Origin: Flavobacteriaceae bacterium S0862
GTDB lineage: Bacteria; Bacteroidota; Bacteroidia; Flavobacteriales; Flavobacteriaceae
Assembly (NCBI GenBank): GCA_023015825.1
Contig: JALKAW010000008.1
Coordinates: forward strand, 167,292-231,291
Direction of reading: 5' to 3'
Length of the DNA: 64,000 bases
The notes under the pieces are model-generated. The model did not search any database, was not told the DNA's origin, and worked only from the letters and a program-made list of their open reading frames with translations. Made by a program: the position numbers and the translations under genes. Shown in pieces: positions 19,013 through 29,610 of the stretch (its first letter is position 1; the number at the start of each line of letters is the position of its first letter).

Positions 19013-20956
19013 ATGAAAACATACATAGTATCAGCGTGTGTTGTTTTATTTTTTTCATTTTTTGGTAATGCACAATCAAGCAATAACGATGTTTTGTTTA
19101 CAGTTAATAATGAACCAGTTTTAGCTTCAGAGTTTCTAAGAGTTTTTAATAAAAATTTAAATTTGGTTCAAGATGAATCTCAAAAAGATGTTGACCAATA
19201 CCTATCATTATTTGTTAATTATAAATTAAAGCTTGCCGAAGCCAAAGCACTCGACTTTCATAAAAAACCTGCATATGTACGAGAATTAGATGGCTACAAA
19301 AAGCAATTGGCAAAAAATTACATGGTTGATAGCGAAGTAACAGATGCAATTGTAAAAGAGGCTTACGACCGAATTTCGTATGATATAAATGCCAAACATA
19401 TTTTAATCATGTTAGACCCATCAAGGAATGACACACTAGAAGTTTATAATAGATTGCTAAACCTTAGGGAACGTTTTAAAAACGAAGATTATAATGATTT
19501 AAAAAAAGAGCTTCATAATGGTAATACTATTTTAGTTGAAGATTTAGGTTATTTTTCAGCATTTAAAATGGTATACGATTTTGAAACCGAAGCCTATAAA
19601 ACAAAAATTGGAGACGTATCCATGCCCTTTAGAACACAATTTGGATATCATATAGTAAAAGTATTTGATAAACGTAAATCTAGAGGAGAAATCACTGCTG
19701 GACACATAATGATTTCCAAAAATCAAAAAGATACTACTGAAGATCCAGAAACCAGAATAAAAGAAATTTATAAACTTATTGAGCAAGGACAGGAGTTTGA
19801 ATCACTAGCAAAGCAGTTTTCTCAAGATAAGAGTTCATCTAGTAAAGGTGGGAAATTAGCACCTTTTATTGGTGGACAACTAAGCTCTGTTGTTTTTGAA
19901 AACATGGCTTTTAATTTACAGGAAGATGGAGCGATCTCTAAGCCTTTTGAGTCGGAATATGGATGGCATATTGTTAAACGTTATAGCATTAAACCTATTG
20001 GTAGTTTTGAGGATATGCAATACGAACTCGAAAATAAAGTGAGTAGGGATTCGCGCTCAAAACTTATAAATGCTTCAATGCAAAATAAGTTGCGAAAGCA
20101 ATACAATGTAAGTAATACAAACCCATCTAGAGAGTATTTTGTTTCTATTTTAAATGATGATTTTTATTCCAGAAAATGGCAAATACCAAAGGGTTTTGAT
20201 AAAGCAAAAACTATCTTAACTATTGGAGATAAAACATGGAATAACAAAGATTTTGCTAGTATTTTGCGTTCTCAGCAAAAAGGAGACACAAAAGGAAGAT
20301 CTTTTGAAAACATAATTGACGAAGCTTTTGAAGTATTTGTAAATAAGTGTGTTTTAATGTATCATGAAGAAAATCTTGAAAATGTAAACCAAGAGTTTGC
20401 TCAAATTTTGAACGAGTACCGAGAAGGATTGTTGTTATTTGATTTAATGGAGACAAAAATTTGGAACACAACAAAAAACGATACTTTAGGTATTGAATCT
20501 TATTACAATAAAAACAAACAAAACTATAAGTGGAACACTCGAGTGGAGGCTATAGTTGCAGCAGCATCACAAGACGACGACATTAAAGAGGTGGTAAATA
20601 TGCTTAAAAAGGGTCAGGAAGTAGAGAGTATTAAAGAAAAGCTTAATACAAATGGTGAACAAAAAGTAATATTTACATCTGGGACAATGGATGCGGACCA
20701 TCAAGCATTACCTAATAATTTTGAATTTAAAGAAGGGATTTCAAAAGTTTATTCTCAAAATAATGTATATTATGTTGTAAAGGTCACTAAATTAATACCT
20801 GAATCTATTAGAACACTAGATGAAGCTAGAGGCATGGTTATAAACGATTATCAACAAGAAGTTGAGCAAAATTGGATAAATAACTTAAAAAGCAAGTATG
20901 AGGTCACTATTAATAAAGACGTTTTAAGGAAAGTCAAAACACAAATACATAACTAA
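19013..20956 (+). CDS. periplasmic peptidyl-prolyl isomerase with two parvulin domains
   Basis: 647 residues from the ATG at 19013, which gives a clean signal peptide (MKTYIVSACVVLFFSFFGNAQ). A longer frame from TTG at 18956 would overlap the promoter. After a SurA-like N-terminal helical region come two parvulin domains, one starting at AKHILIML and the other at AGHIMISK, each ending in the YGxHIVK type of strand. It is expected to aid folding of outer-membrane proteins. It is the first of three related genes in a row, followed immediately by the next. Confidence 0.88.
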   Translation: MKTYIVSACVVLFFSFFGNAQSSNNDVLFTVNNEPVLASEFLRVFNKNLNLVQDESQKDVDQYLSLFVNYKLKLAEAKALDFHKKPAYVRELDGYKKQLAKNYMVDSEVTDAIVKEAYDRISYDINAKHILIMLDPSRNDTLEVYNRLLNLRERFKNEDYNDLKKELHNGNTILVEDLGYFSAFKMVYDFETEAYKTKIGDVSMPFRTQFGYHIVKVFDKRKSRGEITAGHIMISKNQKDTTEDPETRIKEIYKLIEQGQEFESLAKQFSQDKSSSSKGGKLAPFIGGQLSSVVFENMAFNLQEDGAISKPFESEYGWHIVKRYSIKPIGSFEDMQYELENKVSRDSRSKLINASMQNKLRKQYNVSNTNPSREYFVSILNDDFYSRKWQIPKGFDKAKTILTIGDKTWNNKDFASILRSQQKGDTKGRSFENIIDEAFEVFVNKCVLMYHEENLENVNQEFAQILNEYREGLLLFDLMETKIWNTTKNDTLGIESYYNKNKQNYKWNTRVEAIVAAASQDDDIKEVVNMLKKGQEVESIKEKLNTNGEQKVIFTSGTMDADHQALPNNFEFKEGISKVYSQNNVYYVVKVTKLIPESIRTLDEARGMVINDYQQEVEQNWINNLKSKYEVTINKDVLRKVKTQIHN

Positions 20957-21814
20957 TTGACTATTAGAAATCTAATATTAGCGTTTTTGTTTGCAGTAAT
21001 TATTGTTTCATGCGATTTTTTTAGAAAATCTAGTGATGAAGATGTAGTCGCTAGGGTTAATAATACATATTTATATGAAAACGAAATAGAAAACCTTATA
21101 TCCGAAACTACATCAAAAGAAGACAGTGCCTTACGAGTTAACAATTATATTAATCATTGGGCTACGCAACAGTTATTAATGGATGGCGCACGTTTAAACT
21201 TATCTCAAGAAAAACAAGAAGAGTTTAATCAATTGGTAGAGCAGTATAAAAACGATTTGTTTATTAAAGCCTATTTAGAAGCTTTAGTAAAGCGAAGTAT
21301 TGACACTACTGTTAGAGAGCAAGAAGCTCAAGATGTTTACGAAAGAAATCAAGAAACATTTAAGTTAAATGAGGAACTCATTAAGTTTAGATACATAAAT
21401 GTGAATGAAAATATTGCAAACCTAGATGATATTGAAAAACAGTTTAAACGATTTAATGATGAAGACAAAAAAGTGTTGGACTCCATAGCTATTCAGTTTA
21501 AATCCTATTCATTAAACGATTCTATTTGGATTAGGGCAAATCAAGCACTATTAAAAATCCCTGTTTTAAATACAGAAAATAAAAAAGAACTGTTAAAAAA
21601 ATCTAATTTTATACAACTCAAAGACTCATTAGGTTTATATTTGATGCATATAAATGATGTGCTATTACGTAATGAAAATGCACCCATTGAATTTGTAATG
21701 CCAACTATTAAACAAATCGTTATAAATAAGCGAAAGTTGGAGTTTATTAAAGAACTAGAAAAAGACATCACAAAAGATGCTATTAAAAACAAACAATTTG
21801 AAATTTTTAACTAA
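20957..21814 (+). CDS. SurA-like periplasmic lipoprotein without PPIase domain
   Basis: 285 residues. The start is a TTG directly after the stop of the previous gene. The lipobox LFAVIIVSC points to a lipoprotein. The rest is helical and resembles the chaperone part of SurA/PpiC proteins (residues about 30-130), but I see no parvulin catalytic core. It probably works with its two neighbours as a folding factor in the periplasm. Confidence 0.75.
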   Translation: MTIRNLILAFLFAVIIVSCDFFRKSSDEDVVARVNNTYLYENEIENLISETTSKEDSALRVNNYINHWATQQLLMDGARLNLSQEKQEEFNQLVEQYKNDLFIKAYLEALVKRSIDTTVREQEAQDVYERNQETFKLNEELIKFRYINVNENIANLDDIEKQFKRFNDEDKKVLDSIAIQFKSYSLNDSIWIRANQALLKIPVLNTENKKELLKKSNFIQLKDSLGLYLMHINDVLLRNENAPIEFVMPTIKQIVINKRKLEFIKELEKDITKDAIKNKQFEIFN

Positions 21815-21815
21815 A

Positions 21816-23228
21816 GTGAAATATTTTGTACTAAGCATGTTAATGCTAACGTCATTTACAACAATGGCACAAGAAATTATTGAAGATAAGAAGGAGGAGA
21901 AAAAAGTTAAAAAAAAGATAGACACCTCACAACGTATTAAATTAGATGGTGTTGCTGCTGTAATTGGTGACTATGTCGTATTGGATTCCGATATTGACAA
22001 GCGTATCGATCAAGCTAGAGCAGCTGGTCAATCTTTGGAAGGACAAACAAGATGCGGAATTTTTGGTTCCTTATTAGAGGAAAAATTATACATGCACCAT
22101 TCCATTCAAGACAGTATTGTAATTAATGATGCCGAAGTTAGTGCAAATGTCGATCAACAAATCAATGTACTGTCTCAGCAAATTGGAGGTGTTGATAAAT
22201 TGGTGGCGTTTTATAAAATGGATACTGAACAAGAGTTGAGAGATGAAATGTATACTGCAAATAGAAACCAGCAAATGGTTCAATTAATGCAGCAAAAAAT
22301 TATTGAAGAACTCGAAGTAACACCAGAGGAAGTTAGACAGTTTTACAATAGAGAGTTAAAAGAAGATCCTCCACAATTTGGTACTGAATTGAGATTGGCG
22401 CAAATAGTTGTAATACCAGAAACTAGTCCCGAAGAAGAGCAAAAAGTTATTGATAGACTAAACGAATTTAGGACAGATATTTTAGAAAATGGAGCAAGCT
22501 TCACAACAAAAGCGGTTCTATATTCAGAAGACACTGGGTCTAAAAGCTCTGGTGGAAAGTATACTTTAAATAGAAAACGCCCAATGATGGTTAAAGAATT
22601 TAGAGAGGTGGCTTTTTCACTTGAAGAGGGCGAAATATCTAAGCCATTTAAAACAGATTATGGTTATCATATTCTTCAGCTAGAAAAAATTAGAGGTCAA
22701 GAATATGATGTGAGGCATGTTTTATTAAAGCCTAAACTTACGAATGCAGACATAGCAAAAGCAAAAGAAGAAATTGAAAATGTTAGACAAAAAATTATTG
22801 CTGGTGAAATTTCATTTGCAGATGCGGCCTTAGAAGCTAGTGATGAGGAAGAAACCAAGTTTGAAGGAGGGCAATTAATTAATCCTGAAACTAGAGATTA
22901 TGTATTTCCCTTAACAAAAATTGACCCAGATCTTTATGTACAAGTTCAAAATTTAAAAAATAGTGAAGTAAGTCCGGTTTATAATGAGAGCGATATGTAT
23001 AATGAGGTGAAGTTTAAAATTTTAACGGTTACAGATCGTATTAACGAACATAAAGCAGATTTTGCTAAAGATTATTTAAAAATTAAAGAATTAGCACTTT
23101 ATAACAAACAGTTGGAAGTTATTGGTAAATGGCAAAAAGAAAAAATCATAGAAACCTATGTAAAGATAAATGGGGAACATCGTCAATGTGAATTTCAAGC
23201 TAATTGGTTAAAAAAAGAAGAAGAATAA
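21816..23228 (+). CDS. surA: SurA-type peptidyl-prolyl isomerase
   Basis: 470 residues from a GTG at 21816, one base after the previous stop. This gives the signal peptide VKYFVLSMLMLTSFTTMAQ. An ATG at 21777 in the same frame would add 13 residues inside the previous gene and spoil the signal. A SurA N-terminal domain (about 40-160) is followed by two parvulin domains (LRLAQIVVIPET and YDVRHVLLKPK). This is the closest of the three to classical SurA, the chaperone that escorts outer-membrane proteins across the periplasm. Confidence 0.88.
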   Translation: MKYFVLSMLMLTSFTTMAQEIIEDKKEEKKVKKKIDTSQRIKLDGVAAVIGDYVVLDSDIDKRIDQARAAGQSLEGQTRCGIFGSLLEEKLYMHHSIQDSIVINDAEVSANVDQQINVLSQQIGGVDKLVAFYKMDTEQELRDEMYTANRNQQMVQLMQQKIIEELEVTPEEVRQFYNRELKEDPPQFGTELRLAQIVVIPETSPEEEQKVIDRLNEFRTDILENGASFTTKAVLYSEDTGSKSSGGKYTLNRKRPMMVKEFREVAFSLEEGEISKPFKTDYGYHILQLEKIRGQEYDVRHVLLKPKLTNADIAKAKEEIENVRQKIIAGEISFADAALEASDEEETKFEGGQLINPETRDYVFPLTKIDPDLYVQVQNLKNSEVSPVYNESDMYNEVKFKILTVTDRINEHKADFAKDYLKIKELALYNKQLEVIGKWQKEKIIETYVKINGEHRQCEFQANWLKKEEE

Positions 23229-23231
23229 TTT

Positions 23232-24185
23232 ATGTCTGATGTTGCTGCTATTGAACAACTTGTAGTAAGATACAAGGATTTGAAAAAAGAGATTGCCAAA
23301 GTAATTGTTGGTCAAGAAGAAGTTGTAAATCAAATTCTTATTTCGGTATTTTCAGGAGGTCACTCATTGTTGATAGGTGTTCCTGGTTTAGCGAAAACAT
23401 TAATGGTTAATACGATTGCCCAAGCTTTAGGACTCGATTTTAAACGTATTCAATTCACACCAGATTTAATGCCAAGTGATATCCTTGGTAGTGAGATTCT
23501 AGATGAAGATCGTCATTTTAAATTTATTAAAGGACCAATCTTCGCTAACATTATTTTGGCAGATGAAATTAACCGAACACCTCCAAAAACGCAAGCGGCA
23601 CTTTTAGAAGCAATGCAAGAGCGTGCAGTAACTGTTGCTGGTCACCATTACAAATTAGATTTACCATATTTTGTTTTGGCAACACAAAACCCAATTGAGC
23701 AAGAAGGTACATATCCTTTACCAGAAGCGCAATTAGACCGTTTTATGTTTGCTATTAATTTAAAATATCCAACGTTCGAGGAAGAAGTACAAGTTGTAAA
23801 AACAACAACTTCAGATGAAACTGCTACGGTAAATCCACTTTTTTCTGCTCAAGAAATTATTGATTTTCAACACGTTTTACGCCGCATTCCAGTAGCTGAT
23901 AATGTAATTGAGTATGCAGTAAAAATGGTTGGTAAAACAAGACCAGACAGCGATTCTGCATCCGATTTGGTAAAGCAGTATATAGATTGGGGAGCAGGAC
24001 CAAGAGCTTCTCAAAATTTAATTCTAGCAGCAAAAACGCATGCAGCAATTAATGGTAAATTTTCTCCAGATATTGAAAATGTTCAAGCTGTAGCGTACAG
24101 TATTCTTCGTCACAGAATAATAAAAAATTACAAAGCTGAAGCTGAAGGTATTTCCGAAGAACAAATTATTAAAAGCCTGTTTTAG
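23232..24185 (+). CDS. MoxR-family AAA+ ATPase
   Basis: 317 residues, the usual MoxR length. Walker A is GVPGLAKT and Walker B IILADEINR. Sensor 1 lies at LATQNPIEQEGTYPLPEAQLDRF, a MoxR signature. MoxR ATPases act as chaperones for complexes that often contain von Willebrand A proteins, but no such gene follows here. It starts three bases after surA and ends at a terminator, so it is the last gene of this operon. Confidence 0.92.
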   Translation: MSDVAAIEQLVVRYKDLKKEIAKVIVGQEEVVNQILISVFSGGHSLLIGVPGLAKTLMVNTIAQALGLDFKRIQFTPDLMPSDILGSEILDEDRHFKFIKGPIFANIILADEINRTPPKTQAALLEAMQERAVTVAGHHYKLDLPYFVLATQNPIEQEGTYPLPEAQLDRFMFAINLKYPTFEEEVQVVKTTTSDETATVNPLFSAQEIIDFQHVLRRIPVADNVIEYAVKMVGKTRPDSDSASDLVKQYIDWGAGPRASQNLILAAKTHAAINGKFSPDIENVQAVAYSILRHRIIKNYKAEAEGISEEQIIKSLF

Positions 24186-24197
24186 CAGGTTTTTTTT
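24171..24197 (+). terminator. terminator overlapping the moxR stop
   Basis: AAAAGCCTG and CAGGTTTTTTTT form a hairpin with one G-U pair, followed by a T-run. The moxR stop codon lies in the loop. Confidence 0.6.
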
Positions 24198-24353
24198 ATT
24201 TTATAGAAGCTTTTGCTATTGTTAATTTAATATTTTTTCAACAGCAAAATTATTGATTTTATAAAATATCAATTAAAAAATGCTATTTCATTGAATTATA
24301 TTTAGTTTTTATTCAATTTTGTTGTGTATATTTTAAAATATATTAATATTTTG

Positions 24354-24361
24354 TACTTTTG
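24354..24361 (+). promoter_or_regulatory. -7 box of the aconitase promoter
   Basis: TACTTTTG matches TAnnTTTG, 40 bases before the aconitase ATG. No clear TTG lies at the normal distance upstream; the region is almost pure A/T. Confidence 0.5.
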
Positions 24362-24401
24362 CATGATAGTAAAATAGGATAAGAATTTAAAATTTAAGTA
24401 T

Positions 24402-26669
24402 ATGGCATTCGATATAGACATGATAAAAAAAGTGTATAGTCAAATGGCTGAACGTGTTGATGCAGCACGTAAAGTTGTTGGTAAACCACTAACACTTTCT
24501 GAGAAAATTTTGTATAGTCATTTATGGGATGGAAATCCTACAAAGGCTTTTGCTAGAGGTAAAGATTATGTCGATTTCGCTCCAGATAGAATTGCATTGC
24601 AAGACGCAACTGCACAAATGGCATTATTGCAGTTTATGCAAGCAGGTAAAAAGAAAGTTGCTGTTCCAACAACAACCCACTGTGACCATTTAATTCAAGC
24701 AAAAAATGGTGCAAGTATGGACTTACAGAGTGCTCTAAACACAAGTAATGAAGTATTTAATTTTTTAGAATCTGTATCAAATAAATATGGCTTAGGCTTT
24801 TGGAAACCTGGTGCTGGAATTATTCACCAAGTAGTTTTAGAAAATTACGCATTCCCTGGAGGAATGATGATTGGTACCGATTCGCATACAGTAAATGCAG
24901 GAGGATTGGGTATGGTAGCTATAGGTGTTGGAGGAGCTGATGCTGTAGATGTAATGGCAGGAATGGCATGGGAGTTAAAATTCCCTAAATTAATAGGTGT
25001 AAGGTTAACAGGAAAACTATCAGGTTGGACAGCACCTAAAGATGTGATTTTAAGGGTTGCGGATATACTAACCGTAAAAGGAGGTACTGGAGCAATTGTA
25101 GAGTATTTTGGACCTGGAGCAACCTCAATGTCGTGTACAGGAAAAGGAACCATTTGTAATATGGGAGCTGAAATAGGAGCAACAACATCAACCTTTGGTT
25201 ATGACGACTCTATGGAGCGTTATTTACGTGCTACAGATAGAGCAGATGTTGCAGATGCAGCTAATAAAGTGAAAGATTATTTAACAGGAGATGCTGAAGT
25301 ATATACAAATCCAGAGCAATATTTTGATCAGGTTATTGATATTAATTTATCTGAGTTAGGACCATTATTAAATGGCCCTTTTACGCCAGATTTATCGACT
25401 CCAGTTGGTAAAGAAATGACTGAAAAAGCAAAAGCTAACGATTGGCCAATGAAGGTTGAATGGGGATTAATTGGTTCTTGTACCAATTCATCTTACGAAG
25501 ATTTATCTCGTGCTTCATCGATAGCTCAGCAGGCTTTGGATAAGGGCTTAAAAACAAAAGCTGAATTTGGTATAAACCCTGGTTCTGAGCAAGTTCGTTA
25601 TACAGCAGATCGTGATGGGATTCTTGAAGTATTTGAAAAACTAGATGCTAAAATTTTCACCAATGCTTGCGGGCCATGTATTGGTCAATGGGCTAGATAT
25701 GAAGATCCAAAAAATGCACCAAAAAATAGTATTGTGCATTCTTTTAATAGAAACTTTGCTAAGCGTGCAGATGGAAATCCAAATACACATGCATTTGTTG
25801 CTTCACCTGAATTAACGGCTGCAATTGCTATTGCTGGGCGATTAGATTTTAACCCATTAACAGATAAGTTGATAAATGAAGATGGTCAAGAAGTTATGTT
25901 GGACGAGCCAACTGGATGGGAGTTACCTCCTAAAGGTTTCGCAGTTGATGATAATGGCTATTTAGCACCAAAAGAAGACGGTAGTCGTGTTGAAGTAAAA
26001 GTGGCATCTGACTCTGAGAGATTACAGTTATTAGAGCCTTTCCAGCCTATTGGAAATTCAATTACTGGAGCTAAACTCTTAATAAAGGCTTTTGGTAAAT
26101 GTACTACAGATCATATTAGTATGGCTGGACCTTGGTTGCGTTTTAGAGGGCATTTAGATAACATTGCAAATAACACGTTAATTGGTGCTGTGAATGCTTT
26201 TGGAAAGAAAACAAACTTTGTTAAAAATCAATTGACAGGTGAATATGGAGGTGTTCCAGATACTGCAAGAGCTTATAAAGCTGCTGGAGTTAAATCTATT
26301 GTAGTTGGGGATCATAATTACGGTGAAGGATCGTCTCGTGAACATGCTGCTATGCAACCACGCCACTTAGGTGTTGCTGCTGTAATTGTAAAATCTTTTG
26401 CTAGAATCCATGAAACCAACCTTAAAAAACAAGGTATGTTAGGATTGACATTTGATAATGAAAGCGATTATGATTTAATACAAGAAGATGATACTTTTAA
26501 CTTCTTAGATTTAAATGAATTTGGACCTGGAAAACAGCTAACAATTGAATTAGTACATGCTGATGGTACTAAAGATACTATTAAAGTAAATCATACTTAT
26601 AATCAATCACAAATAGATTGGTTTAATGAAGGATCTGCGTTAAACCTCATAAAAAAGGAAAATGCATAA
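24402..26669 (+). CDS. acn: aconitate hydratase (mitochondrial type)
   Basis: 755 residues, the size of mitochondrial-type aconitase, shorter than AcnA or AcnB of E. coli. It interconverts citrate and isocitrate in the TCA cycle. The [4Fe-4S] cluster ligands are C360 (GSCTNSS), C423 and C426 (NACGPCIGQ). The substrate-binding segment [17 protein letters not shown] is in the C-terminal swivel domain. It has its own promoter and terminator. Confidence 0.97.
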   Translation: MAFDIDMIKKVYSQMAERVDAARKVVGKPLTLSEKILYSHLWDGNPTKAFARGKDYVDFAPDRIALQDATAQMALLQFMQAGKKKVAVPTTTHCDHLIQAKNGASMDLQSALNTSNEVFNFLESVSNKYGLGFWKPGAGIIHQVVLENYAFPGGMMIGTDSHTVNAGGLGMVAIGVGGADAVDVMAGMAWELKFPKLIGVRLTGKLSGWTAPKDVILRVADILTVKGGTGAIVEYFGPGATSMSCTGKGTICNMGAEIGATTSTFGYDDSMERYLRATDRADVADAANKVKDYLTGDAEVYTNPEQYFDQVIDINLSELGPLLNGPFTPDLSTPVGKEMTEKAKANDWPMKVEWGLIGSCTNSSYEDLSRASSIAQQALDKGLKTKAEFGINPGSEQVRYTADRDGILEVFEKLDAKIFTNACGPCIGQWARYEDPKNAPKNSIVHSFNRNFAKRADGNPNTHAFVASPELTAAIAIAGRLDFNPLTDKLINEDGQEVMLDEPTGWELPPKGFAVDDNGYLAPKEDGSRVEVKVASDSERLQLLEPFQPIGNSITGAKLLIKAFGKCTTDHISMAGPWLRFRGHLDNIANNTLIGAVNAFGKKTNFVKNQLTGEYGGVPDTARAYKAAGVKSIVVGDHNYGEGSSREHAAMQPRHLGVAAVIVKSFARIHETNLKKQGMLGLTFDNESDYDLIQEDDTFNFLDLNEFGPGKQLTIELVHADGTKDTIKVNHTYNQSQIDWFNEGSALNLIKKENA

Positions 26670-26696
26670 GTTTTTGACTTTATATTATTAAAAATT

Positions 26697-26725
26697 AAGG
26701 CTGTCTTAATAGACAGCCTTCTTTA
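26697..26725 (+). terminator. terminator after aconitase
   Basis: AAGGCTGTCT and AGACAGCCTT pair perfectly over ten bases with loop TAAT; a short T-rich tail follows. Confidence 0.75.
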
Positions 26726-26845
26726 GATCTAATGTTTAAATCAATTTCAACAAGACATTTAGTAAATTATCGTAATCTTTTATTAAAATTAATTGATTTC
26801 ACTATATTATGACAAATTAATCCATCAATGTAAAAACTAATTACA

Positions 26846-28135
26846 ATGAAAAAAAGTTACAATATCCTTACAATTACCCTTTTATTAATCTTAGGAACTC
26901 AGTCATTATTATCTCAAAATAAAGAAAAACCTTGGGTTTTAAATGCTGAAATCAATGCTGTTGATGTGTATCCAGTTGGAGAAAATGCGCCTCAAGGTGA
27001 ATACTTTGATGAGTTTTTTAATTTGTCAGATCATTGGAATATTAGTTTCCCTAAGATTACTTTAACCAAATACTTATCTGATAATTTATCAGCAAATTTA
27101 TCTGGTTCTTATAATAAGTTAAAAAAATGGGGAGAATTCCCTGGATCTCCTAAGCTTAAAGTAAATAATCTTACTTATGTAAGTATTGATGGAATGTTTA
27201 ATTATTATTTTTCTGGATTGTCTAAGCCAAATAAATTAAAACCATTCATTGGTGCAGGAGCAGGTTATACATGGATTAGACAAGGGCGTTTTAACACTTT
27301 TGCTAGTGGCATAAATAATGATGAGTTAGTAGGTGCTGGCACCGTTAATGGAGCAATAGGAGCTAATTATTGGATTGACGATAGAATTGGACTTAATGTT
27401 CAAACCACTTATAAACATTCGTTTAAAGAGTACTTAACCAAACATTGGCAACATAGTTTTGGACTGGTTGTTAGACTCACAAAAGGTGATAGTAAGAAAA
27501 AGGTAGAAGAAGAGAATAAGGATAGAGATGGTGATGGCGTTCCTGATCAATCTGATTTATGTCCTGATACTCCTGGATTAGAGTCATTAAGTGGATGTCC
27601 AGATGGCGATGGTGACGGAATAGCTGATAAAGATGATGTATGTCCAACAATTTTTGGATTTAAAGAATTTGATGGTTGTGTGGATTCTGATGGCGATGGT
27701 TATCATGACAAAATTGATGAATGTCCTGACGTGAAAGGAACTAGTATGGGTTGTCCAGAAATTGAGGAAAAAGTCGTTAAATCTAAATATTGCTATGAAG
27801 ATGTTGCTGATATTAATGCTTACTTTGCAGCGTTAAAGCGTGATGGACAGATTGAAGTAGAAGGATTAAAGTTTAAAGTTCAAATAGGAGCTTATCGAAA
27901 TGCACCTAAAGCATCATACTTTGACTTCCTTAAAAATGTTGGAGGCATTAATGTGATTATGGAAGATGAGCTTACAAAGTATAGATTAGGAGACTACAAA
28001 ACACTTGCTGATACTGAAACTATTCGTGTAAGTGTTATTGAGCAAGGTATTGATGATGCTTTTGTTCTTGCGTTTTTTAATGGTGTTCAAGTATCTATGA
28101 GACAAGCAGTTGAAATGCTTTGTGGTAAGGAGTAA
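26846..28135 (+). CDS. outer-membrane protein: barrel, thrombospondin-3 repeats, SPOR-like end
   Basis: 429 residues. A signal peptide and a beta-barrel of about 220 residues are followed by Asp-rich calcium-binding TSP3 repeats (DRDGDGVPDQSDLCPDTPG and similar, about 230-310). Instead of an OmpA domain, the last 100 residues contain FKVQIGAYRNAPKASYF and a later YRLGDYKTLADTE stretch, resembling SPOR-like peptidoglycan-binding domains. It is followed by a close paralogue with a different C-terminal domain. Confidence 0.78.
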   Translation: MKKSYNILTITLLLILGTQSLLSQNKEKPWVLNAEINAVDVYPVGENAPQGEYFDEFFNLSDHWNISFPKITLTKYLSDNLSANLSGSYNKLKKWGEFPGSPKLKVNNLTYVSIDGMFNYYFSGLSKPNKLKPFIGAGAGYTWIRQGRFNTFASGINNDELVGAGTVNGAIGANYWIDDRIGLNVQTTYKHSFKEYLTKHWQHSFGLVVRLTKGDSKKKVEEENKDRDGDGVPDQSDLCPDTPGLESLSGCPDGDGDGIADKDDVCPTIFGFKEFDGCVDSDGDGYHDKIDECPDVKGTSMGCPEIEEKVVKSKYCYEDVADINAYFAALKRDGQIEVEGLKFKVQIGAYRNAPKASYFDFLKNVGGINVIMEDELTKYRLGDYKTLADTETIRVSVIEQGIDDAFVLAFFNGVQVSMRQAVEMLCGKE

Positions 28136-28230
28136 ATAATTTTTTAATAGGTATTTAGTTTTTAAAACAGATGTATCTAGCAATATTATCCTTATTTTAG
28201 AACTTAATTAATCCATGTAAACTAATTACA

Positions 28231-29508
28231 ATGAAAAAAAAATACAATATTCTTGCAATTACCCTTTTATTAATTGTAGGAACTCAATCGTTATTTTCTC
28301 AAGATAAAAGCAAGCCTTGGGTATTAAATGTTGAAGCTAATTCTGTTGATATATATCCAGTAGGAGAAAATGCACCTCAAGGTGAATACTTTGATGAATT
28401 TTTTAATTTAACAGACCACTGGAGTATTGGTTTTCCAAAAGTGACAATATCTAAATATTTATCGGATAATATGTCTGTTAGCTTATCAGGAGCTTTTAAT
28501 AAACTAAAGAAATGGGGAGAATTCCCTGATTTTCCAAAAGTAGATGTAGACAAGCTTACTTACTTGGGTTTTGATGGGATGTTTAATTATTATTTTACTG
28601 GATTGTCTAAAAGAAGCAAACTAAAACCATTTATTGGGCTTGGAGGAGGTTATACTTGGATTGAGCAAGGTCAGTTTAATACTTTTTCTAATGGTATCAA
28701 TAAGGATGAATTAGTGGGAGCTGGAACCGTTAACGGTGCACTTGGTGCGAACTATTGGATTAGTGACAGAATAGGGTTAAATCTCCAAACTACATATAAA
28801 CATTCGTTTAAAGAATATTTAACCAAGCATTGGCAACATAGCTTTGGAGTAGTTATTAATCTTACAAAAACAGAGAATAAGAAAAAAGTCAAGGAAGTAA
28901 AGGATAGAGATGGCGATGGTGTTCCCGATGAAACCGATTTATGTCCAGATACACCAGGATTAAAGACATTAGAAGGATGTCCAGATAGCGATGGCGATGG
29001 GATTGCAGATAAAGATGATGTATGTCCAACAATTTTTGGATTTAAAGAATTTGATGGATGTAAAGATTCTGATGGTGATGGATATGCTGATAATATTGAT
29101 GATTGTCCAGATGTAAAAGGAACAAATAAAGGATGTCCTGAAGTAAAAGAAGTAGAACCGAAAGAAGTAATAAGTAAAAAAATAATTTATTTTGCTTTTG
29201 ATGATTCTAGTATTAATGCTGAATCTCAAGCTGTTTTAGGAGAAGTTGTGAATCTTACTAAAGATGCTAATTATAGTATTTCTATTGATGGTCATGGAGA
29301 CCATATAGGAACAAAAGATTATAATTACAAGTTGTCATTAAAAAGAGCAGAAGCTGTAAAAAATTATTTAATAGATAAAGGTTTATCTAGAATTTTAATT
29401 ACTACTAAAGGTGAAGGAGAAAGTACTCCAATAGCTTCTAATAATACTGAAGAAGGAAGAGCAAAAAATAGAAGAGCAGAGTTAACTATAAAAATAATTT
29501 CTCAATAA
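28231..29508 (+). CDS. OmpA-family outer-membrane protein with thrombospondin-3 repeats
   Basis: 425 residues. Signal peptide, barrel and TSP3 repeats (about 225-300) closely match the preceding gene almost residue for residue. The C-terminus is instead an OmpA domain: KIIYFAFDDSSINAESQ, then SIDGHGDHIG and LSLKRAEAVKNYL, ending AKNRRAEL. It should tie the outer membrane to peptidoglycan. Even the leaders of the two genes share AATTAATCCAT and AACTAATTACAATGAAAAAAA, so the duplication included upstream DNA. Confidence 0.88.
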   Translation: MKKKYNILAITLLLIVGTQSLFSQDKSKPWVLNVEANSVDIYPVGENAPQGEYFDEFFNLTDHWSIGFPKVTISKYLSDNMSVSLSGAFNKLKKWGEFPDFPKVDVDKLTYLGFDGMFNYYFTGLSKRSKLKPFIGLGGGYTWIEQGQFNTFSNGINKDELVGAGTVNGALGANYWISDRIGLNLQTTYKHSFKEYLTKHWQHSFGVVINLTKTENKKKVKEVKDRDGDGVPDETDLCPDTPGLKTLEGCPDSDGDGIADKDDVCPTIFGFKEFDGCKDSDGDGYADNIDDCPDVKGTNKGCPEVKEVEPKEVISKKIIYFAFDDSSINAESQAVLGEVVNLTKDANYSISIDGHGDHIGTKDYNYKLSLKRAEAVKNYLIDKGLSRILITTKGEGESTPIASNNTEEGRAKNRRAELTIKIISQ

Positions 29509-29531
29509 TATTATTAAACTGTAATTGTAAG

Positions 29532-29559
29532 GCGTTATCATTATGATAACGCTTTTTTT
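29532..29559 (+). terminator. terminator after the OmpA-like gene
   Basis: GCGTTATCA and TGATAACGC pair over nine bases with loop TTA, followed by seven T. Confidence 0.85.
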
Positions 29560-29610
29560 GTAAGGATAATTATAATTTCCGAACTTATTAATGCCCATTT
29601 TAAATGTTAT

